Positions 5,579-8,531 of a DNA stretch of 8,531 nucleotides are shown here, one piece after another. The DNA is from an uncultured Rhodospirillales bacterium. Its GTDB lineage: Bacteria > Pseudomonadota > Alphaproteobacteria > Rhodospirillales > Casp-alpha2. The stretch is taken from positions 1 to 8,531 of the forward strand of contig CALJEW010000261.1 in NCBI GenBank assembly GCA_938074585.1. Direction: 5' to 3'. Under the pieces are notes generated by a model. That model ran no database searches, was not told the DNA's origin, and saw only the letters and a program-made list of their open reading frames with translations. A program made the translations under genes and the position numbers. How positions within the stretch are numbered: position 1 is the stretch's first letter; each line of letters starts with the position of its first letter.

Positions 5579-6748
5579 TTAGGCGGGCAAAACCGTTTCA
5601 ACGAGACGTGAGAAATAAGACGCACCAATGGGAAGAATTCGATCGTTAAAATCATAATTCGGATTATGAATCATGCAGGAACCTTCTTCCTGATCGGCAC
5701 CGTTTCCAATAAACAGATAACACCCGGGCACTTTTTCAAGCATGAATGAAAAGTCCTCACCGCCCATAGTCGGTGGCGTGTCTGTCGTTACCTTTGCTTC
5801 GCCTGCGATTTCTGCCGCAATTTTGGCCGCAATTTCGGTTTCTGCCACGTGATTAATTGTCGCCGGGTAACGGCGCAAATAATCAAATTGGACTTCGGCT
5901 CCTAAAGCTTGCGAGACGCCATCGATAACCCGTTGCATGGAAGTCTCAATCCAATCTCTGATTTCAGGCTTGAAGCAACGTGTCGTTCCTTCCATAAATA
6001 CGCTATCAGGAATAACATTGTTCGTATCGCCAGCATGTATTTGGGTGACACTAATAACGGCAGATTCAACTGGGTTTAAATTACGGCTGGTGATGGTTTG
6101 TAGGGCCGTGACTATATGCGATGCGACAACAATCGGATCAAGGCCCTGATGCGGCATGGCCCCATGACATCCTCGCCCGCGAACTTTGATCTGAAAGGAG
6201 TCGTAGGCGGCCATCAATGGGCCTGGACGCATATGAAAGCTTCCAGTTTCTTTCCCCGGCATATTGTGGACGCCGTATACGGAACCGCATGGAAATTTTT
6301 CAAACAATCCATCCTCAATCATCACTCTAGCACCACCTTCGCCTTCTTCTGCGGGTTGGAAGATGAAGTTGATAGTACCTTTAAACTGACGCGTTTCAGC
6401 CAAGTATTTGGCTGCACCAAGCAGCATCGATGTGTGTCCATCATGGCCACAAGCGTGCATTTTCCCATCGATCGTGGAGCGATGATCAAAATCGTTAGCT
6501 TCATGGATTGGCAGCGCATCCATATCGGCACGCAGACCGATGGATGGGCCGTCGCCATTTTTTAAGACACCGACAACACCGGTCTTGCCAAGCCCACGGT
6601 GGACTTCAATGCCAAAGGTCTCGAGCTCGCGCGCGACAATGTCGGATGTTCGGTCTTCCTCAAAGGCTATTTCAGGGTGGGCGTGGATGTCGTGGCGCCA
6701 TTCCTGCATTTGTCCATGAAAATCTGCAATCCTGTTTATGATAGGCAT
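5579..6748 (-). CDS. M20D-family amidohydrolase (hippurate / N-acyl-L-amino acid hydrolase type)
   Basis: A 389-residue zinc- or manganese-dependent amidohydrolase of peptidase subfamily M20D, relatives of which hydrolyse hippurate, N-acyl amino acids, indole-acetyl amino acids and p-aminobenzoyl-glutamate. Motifs: RHDIHAHPEIAFEE (18-31), LRADMDALPI (72-81), MHACGHDGHTSMLLGAA (97-113) with metal ligands C100 and H102, FQPAEEGEGGA (130-140) with catalytic E134 and ligand E135, GVHN (159-162) with H161, the dimerisation-domain HGAMPHQG (195-202), and near the end TMGGEDFSFML (327-337) and HNPNYDFND (361-369) with ligand H361. The ligand set is complete and the length is normal. ATG 6748 is chosen because GGAG lies about 9 nt upstream; the frame extends nine codons further only to a TTG without a ribosome binding site. 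First gene of the minus-strand hydrolase run, divergent from the solute-binding protein gene. Cytoplasmic. Exact acyl-amino acid substrate is unknown. Confidence 0.94.
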   Translation of the reverse strand: MPIINRIADFHGQMQEWRHDIHAHPEIAFEEDRTSDIVARELETFGIEVHRGLGKTGVVGVLKNGDGPSIGLRADMDALPIHEANDFDHRSTIDGKMHACGHDGHTSMLLGAAKYLAETRQFKGTINFIFQPAEEGEGGARVMIEDGLFEKFPCGSVYGVHNMPGKETGSFHMRPGPLMAAYDSFQIKVRGRGCHGAMPHQGLDPIVVASHIVTALQTITSRNLNPVESAVISVTQIHAGDTNNVIPDSVFMEGTTRCFKPEIRDWIETSMQRVIDGVSQALGAEVQFDYLRRYPATINHVAETEIAAKIAAEIAGEAKVTTDTPPTMGGEDFSFMLEKVPGCYLFIGNGADQEEGSCMIHNPNYDFNDRILPIGASYFSRLVETVLPA

Positions 6749-6792
6749 AATAAAAACTCCAGCTTTAATGAACAAATGAAATGTTTCAAAAT

Positions 6793-6820
6793 TTTATTGT
6801 GAATTGCTTTATAGTTTCAG
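6793..6820 (-). promoter_or_regulatory. Candidate sigma70-type promoter for the hydrolase run
   Basis: On the minus strand CTGAAA (6815-6820) and AATAAA (6793-6798) are separated by 16 nt, each matching 4 of 6 consensus bases, about 45 nt before the M20D start. In DNA this AT-rich such matches are common, so this is a weak suggestion based only on position. Confidence 0.22.
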
Positions 6821-7018
6821 TATTCTTTGGTTGTTTTTATAAGGAATGGCTTCAAAATTTTACGTGAAATATCTTTTAGGAAAACTATAGCCGCATTTAA
6901 TAAATTACAAAATAACATACTTAATGTTAAAGATCGAATCGTTTGGAATTATTTGGTTAATTTATTGACTCTAATTTAAATATCGTGATACCAAAATATC
7001 TAAGTTGTTTTATAAGCA

Positions 7019-7024
7019 TATAAT
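7019..7024 (+). promoter_or_regulatory. Candidate -10 box for the solute-binding protein gene
   Basis: An exact TATAAT lies 130 nt upstream of the solute-binding protein ATG, but no good -35 element sits 16-18 nt before it. In AT-rich sequence a chance match is quite possible. If used, it leaves a long leader that includes the inverted repeat at 7090-7110. Confidence 0.25.
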
Positions 7025-7089
7025 AAAATTTAAAATTGTAAATTCTACTGATACTAAATTCTAAATTATAAAGCCTTAACTCTTATTAA

Positions 7090-7110
7090 TTTGGCTCAAG
7101 TAAAGCCAAA
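7090..7110 (+). promoter_or_regulatory. 7-bp inverted repeat upstream of the solute-binding protein gene
   Basis: TTTGGCT (7090-7096) and AGCCAAA (7104-7110) are exact reverse complements around a 7-nt spacer, ending 44 nt before the ATG. It could be an operator half-site pair or a small leader hairpin. No T-run follows, so it is not an intrinsic terminator. Confidence 0.35.
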
Positions 7111-7154
7111 ATCACTCTAAGAAAGCTTGAATATTATAGGAAGGAATCACTATT

Positions 7155-8531
7155 ATGAGCATTAAATTTCTATCAAAAATTTCGTTTGCAGTCGTGACAG
7201 TAGCCCTCACAGCCTCTCCCGTTTTTGCTGAAAATGTTATACGATGGGCAAGTCAGGGAGATGCATTAACCTCTGATCCACACGCTGCCAACGAGTCTCC
7301 TACACACTCTGCGTCACGAAAAGTTTATGACGTTTTATATTACAATGACAAAGACATGAAGATGACCCCATGGCTTGCAACCGGTCATAAATTGGTAAAC
7401 GCAAAAACATGGGAATTTTCTCTTCGTAAAGGTGTGAAGTTTCACGACGGATCTAATTTCACTGCTGATGATGTGAAGTTTTCCATCGAACGCGCTCTTT
7501 CACCAACTTCTGATTTAAAAGGCGATATTAGCTCTATTCAGGAAGTAAAGGTCATTAATCCACATACTGTTCAGATTATTACAAAAGAACCTAATCCTAT
7601 TATGCGCAACCAATTGACAAACGTCTTTATGATGTCAAAGGCTTGGTCAGAAAAGCATAAAGTCACTCAACCTCAGGATCGTGCCGGCAAACAAGAAACA
7701 TATGCTGTTCGGCATGCAATGGGAACTGGGCCGTTCAAACTTGAATTACGGGAACCTGACGTTAAGACAATTCTTGTAAAAAATAATAACTGGTGGGGTC
7801 TCAAAACCTATCCACACCAAGTCGATAAAATTATTTACACACCGATCGCTAACCAAGCAACGCGAGTTGCGGCCTTGTTATCCGGTGAGCTTGACTTTAT
7901 CCTTGACCCCCCATTGCAGGATCTAGATCGGATTAAAAACACAGCTGGGCTGCATCTAGAACAAACTGCTCAGGTTAGAACAATATTTCTTGGCATGAAT
8001 CAGGGAGTGAAAGAACTTTTAACTTCAAATATTAAAGGTAAAAACCCACTGTCTGATCAACGTGTGCGCCAAGCGATGTATCAGGCAATTAATGTTGAGG
8101 CCATAAAAAAGAAAGTAATGCGTGGTTATGCAGTCCCTGCTGGCTTGATTACCCCTCCTGCTGTTCACGGTTATACGGAAGCATTAAATAAACGTCGTCC
8201 ATACGATGTTTCCGCTGCTAAAAAGCTGCTTACTGAAGCCGGATACCCAAGTGGGTTCTCTATCCAACTTGATTGTCCAAACAACCGTTATATAAATGAT
8301 GAAGGAATTTGTCAGGCGGTTGTTGGTATGCTTGGAAAAATTGGTATTAAAGTTAACTTATCTGCTATTCCTAAAACACTCCATTTCCCAAAAATTAAAA
8401 ATAGGGAAACTGATTTCTACATGTTGGGATGGGGTGTTTCGAGTCTAGATTCTCATTACGTCTTCAATTATCTAGTAAAAGGCGCAGATAAAGGTTGGAA
8501 TGGCACAGGTTTTGCCGATGCAGATATAGAT
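7155..8531 (+). CDS. Family-5 ABC transporter solute-binding protein (DppA/OppA type), cut by the window end
   Basis: An open frame runs from ATG 7155 through the last base without a stop: 459 codons of a protein that usually has about 500-540, so the C-terminus lies outside the window. AGGAAGGAA upstream is a strong ribosome binding site. Residues 1-25 are a Sec signal peptide (MSIKFLSK..., hydrophobic core, then SPVFA-EN, cleavage after A25). There is no lipobox Cys, so the mature protein is a soluble periplasmic one. The mature part begins ENVIRWASQGDALTSDPHAA. It contains the SBP_bac_5 signature FHDGSNFTADDVKFSIERA (96-114), GTGPFKLE, NNNWWG and LLSGELDFILDPP, and near the edge LGWGVSSLDSHYVFN. 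Such proteins bind peptides, or related amino-acid conjugates, and deliver them to an ABC permease, whose genes would be expected to the right. Its divergent position next to three amide hydrolases suggests an importer for their substrate. Ligand unknown. Confidence 0.95.
   Translation, partial: MSIKFLSKISFAVVTVALTASPVFAENVIRWASQGDALTSDPHAANESPTHSASRKVYDVLYYNDKDMKMTPWLATGHKLVNAKTWEFSLRKGVKFHDGSNFTADDVKFSIERALSPTSDLKGDISSIQEVKVINPHTVQIITKEPNPIMRNQLTNVFMMSKAWSEKHKVTQPQDRAGKQETYAVRHAMGTGPFKLELREPDVKTILVKNNNWWGLKTYPHQVDKIIYTPIANQATRVAALLSGELDFILDPPLQDLDRIKNTAGLHLEQTAQVRTIFLGMNQGVKELLTSNIKGKNPLSDQRVRQAMYQAINVEAIKKKVMRGYAVPAGLITPPAVHGYTEALNKRRPYDVSAAKKLLTEAGYPSGFSIQLDCPNNRYINDEGICQAVVGMLGKIGIKVNLSAIPKTLHFPKIKNRETDFYMLGWGVSSLDSHYVFNYLVKGADKGWNGTGFADADID

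Larger units (their letters stand above)
6749..7154. other. AT-rich divergent intergenic region between the hydrolase run and the transporter gene
   Basis: This 406-bp stretch has no open frame with a credible start on either strand. It must carry the promoters for both divergent units. It contains the M20D ribosome binding site at its left end, a candidate TATAAT for the plus-strand gene (7019-7024), a 7-bp inverted repeat (7090-7110) and the ribosome binding site of the solute-binding protein gene at its right end. Shared control of hydrolases and importer from this region is plausible but not shown. Confidence 0.6.

Noticed and set aside
6116..6565. A 149-codon plus-strand open frame inside the M20D gene, and smaller ones at 3381-3740, 3900-4202 and 1624-1971
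   Set aside because: They lie antisense to genes with complete catalytic motifs, have no recognisable domain and no convincing ribosome binding site, and are best explained as shadows of the real coding strand.
6749..6775. A nine-codon N-terminal extension of the M20D amidohydrolase starting at TTG
   Set aside because: The TTG has no ribosome binding site, whereas ATG 6748 has GGAG at good spacing and gives the normal family N-terminus.
6846..6890. A 14-codon plus-strand ORF (MASKFYVKYLLGKL) in the divergent spacer
   Set aside because: The AAGGA lies directly against the ATG with no spacer, and the peptide has no features beyond chance.

Overview
The window looks like chromosomal DNA from a Gram-negative (diderm) bacterium, most likely an AT-leaning alphaproteobacterium. 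The reasons are a periplasmic solute-binding protein with a Sec signal peptide and no lipobox, a paired-rhodanese sulfurtransferase, and the style of the hydrolase cluster. This taxonomic call is inference. No rRNA, tRNA or CRISPR array was seen.

Layout. (1) Positions 1-934 hold no intact normal-sized gene but several relics. There is a decayed tyrosine-recombinase C-terminus with in-frame stops (65-202, minus), a weaker possible second integrase tail (280-378, minus), a possibly intact 52-residue single-pass membrane protein (424-582, plus) whose TTG start overlaps the stop of a 13-codon ORF, and a 22-codon fragment resembling a treble-clef zinc-ribbon (DUF4379) protein (672-740, minus). This reads as the eroded edge of a mobile element or genomic island. 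(2) Positions 935-2839, minus strand, are very AT-rich. They hold a zinc-independent quinone oxidoreductase of the MDR superfamily followed after 42 bp by a two-domain sulfurtransferase, probably one operon, with a perfect 9-bp inverted repeat just upstream as a candidate operator. (3) Positions 3036-6748, minus strand, are visibly more GC-rich. They hold three different amide-bond hydrolases in a row: an M20D amidohydrolase of the hippurate/N-acyl amino acid type, a C45 (acyl-CoA:6-APA acyltransferase-like) Ntn hydrolase, and an M20 dipeptidase/carboxypeptidase. (4) A 406-bp AT-rich divergent intergenic region follows. (5) From 7155 to the window edge, plus strand, is a family-5 (DppA/OppA-type) extracellular solute-binding protein, cut by the window end.

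How the genes may work together (inference): the solute-binding protein would capture a peptide-like or N-acylated amino-acid-like compound for an ABC importer whose permease and ATPase genes should lie beyond the right edge. The three divergent cytoplasmic hydrolases would then break its amide bonds. The substrate cannot be read from the sequence. The quinone oxidoreductase/sulfurtransferase pair appears to be a separate transcription unit of different base composition.
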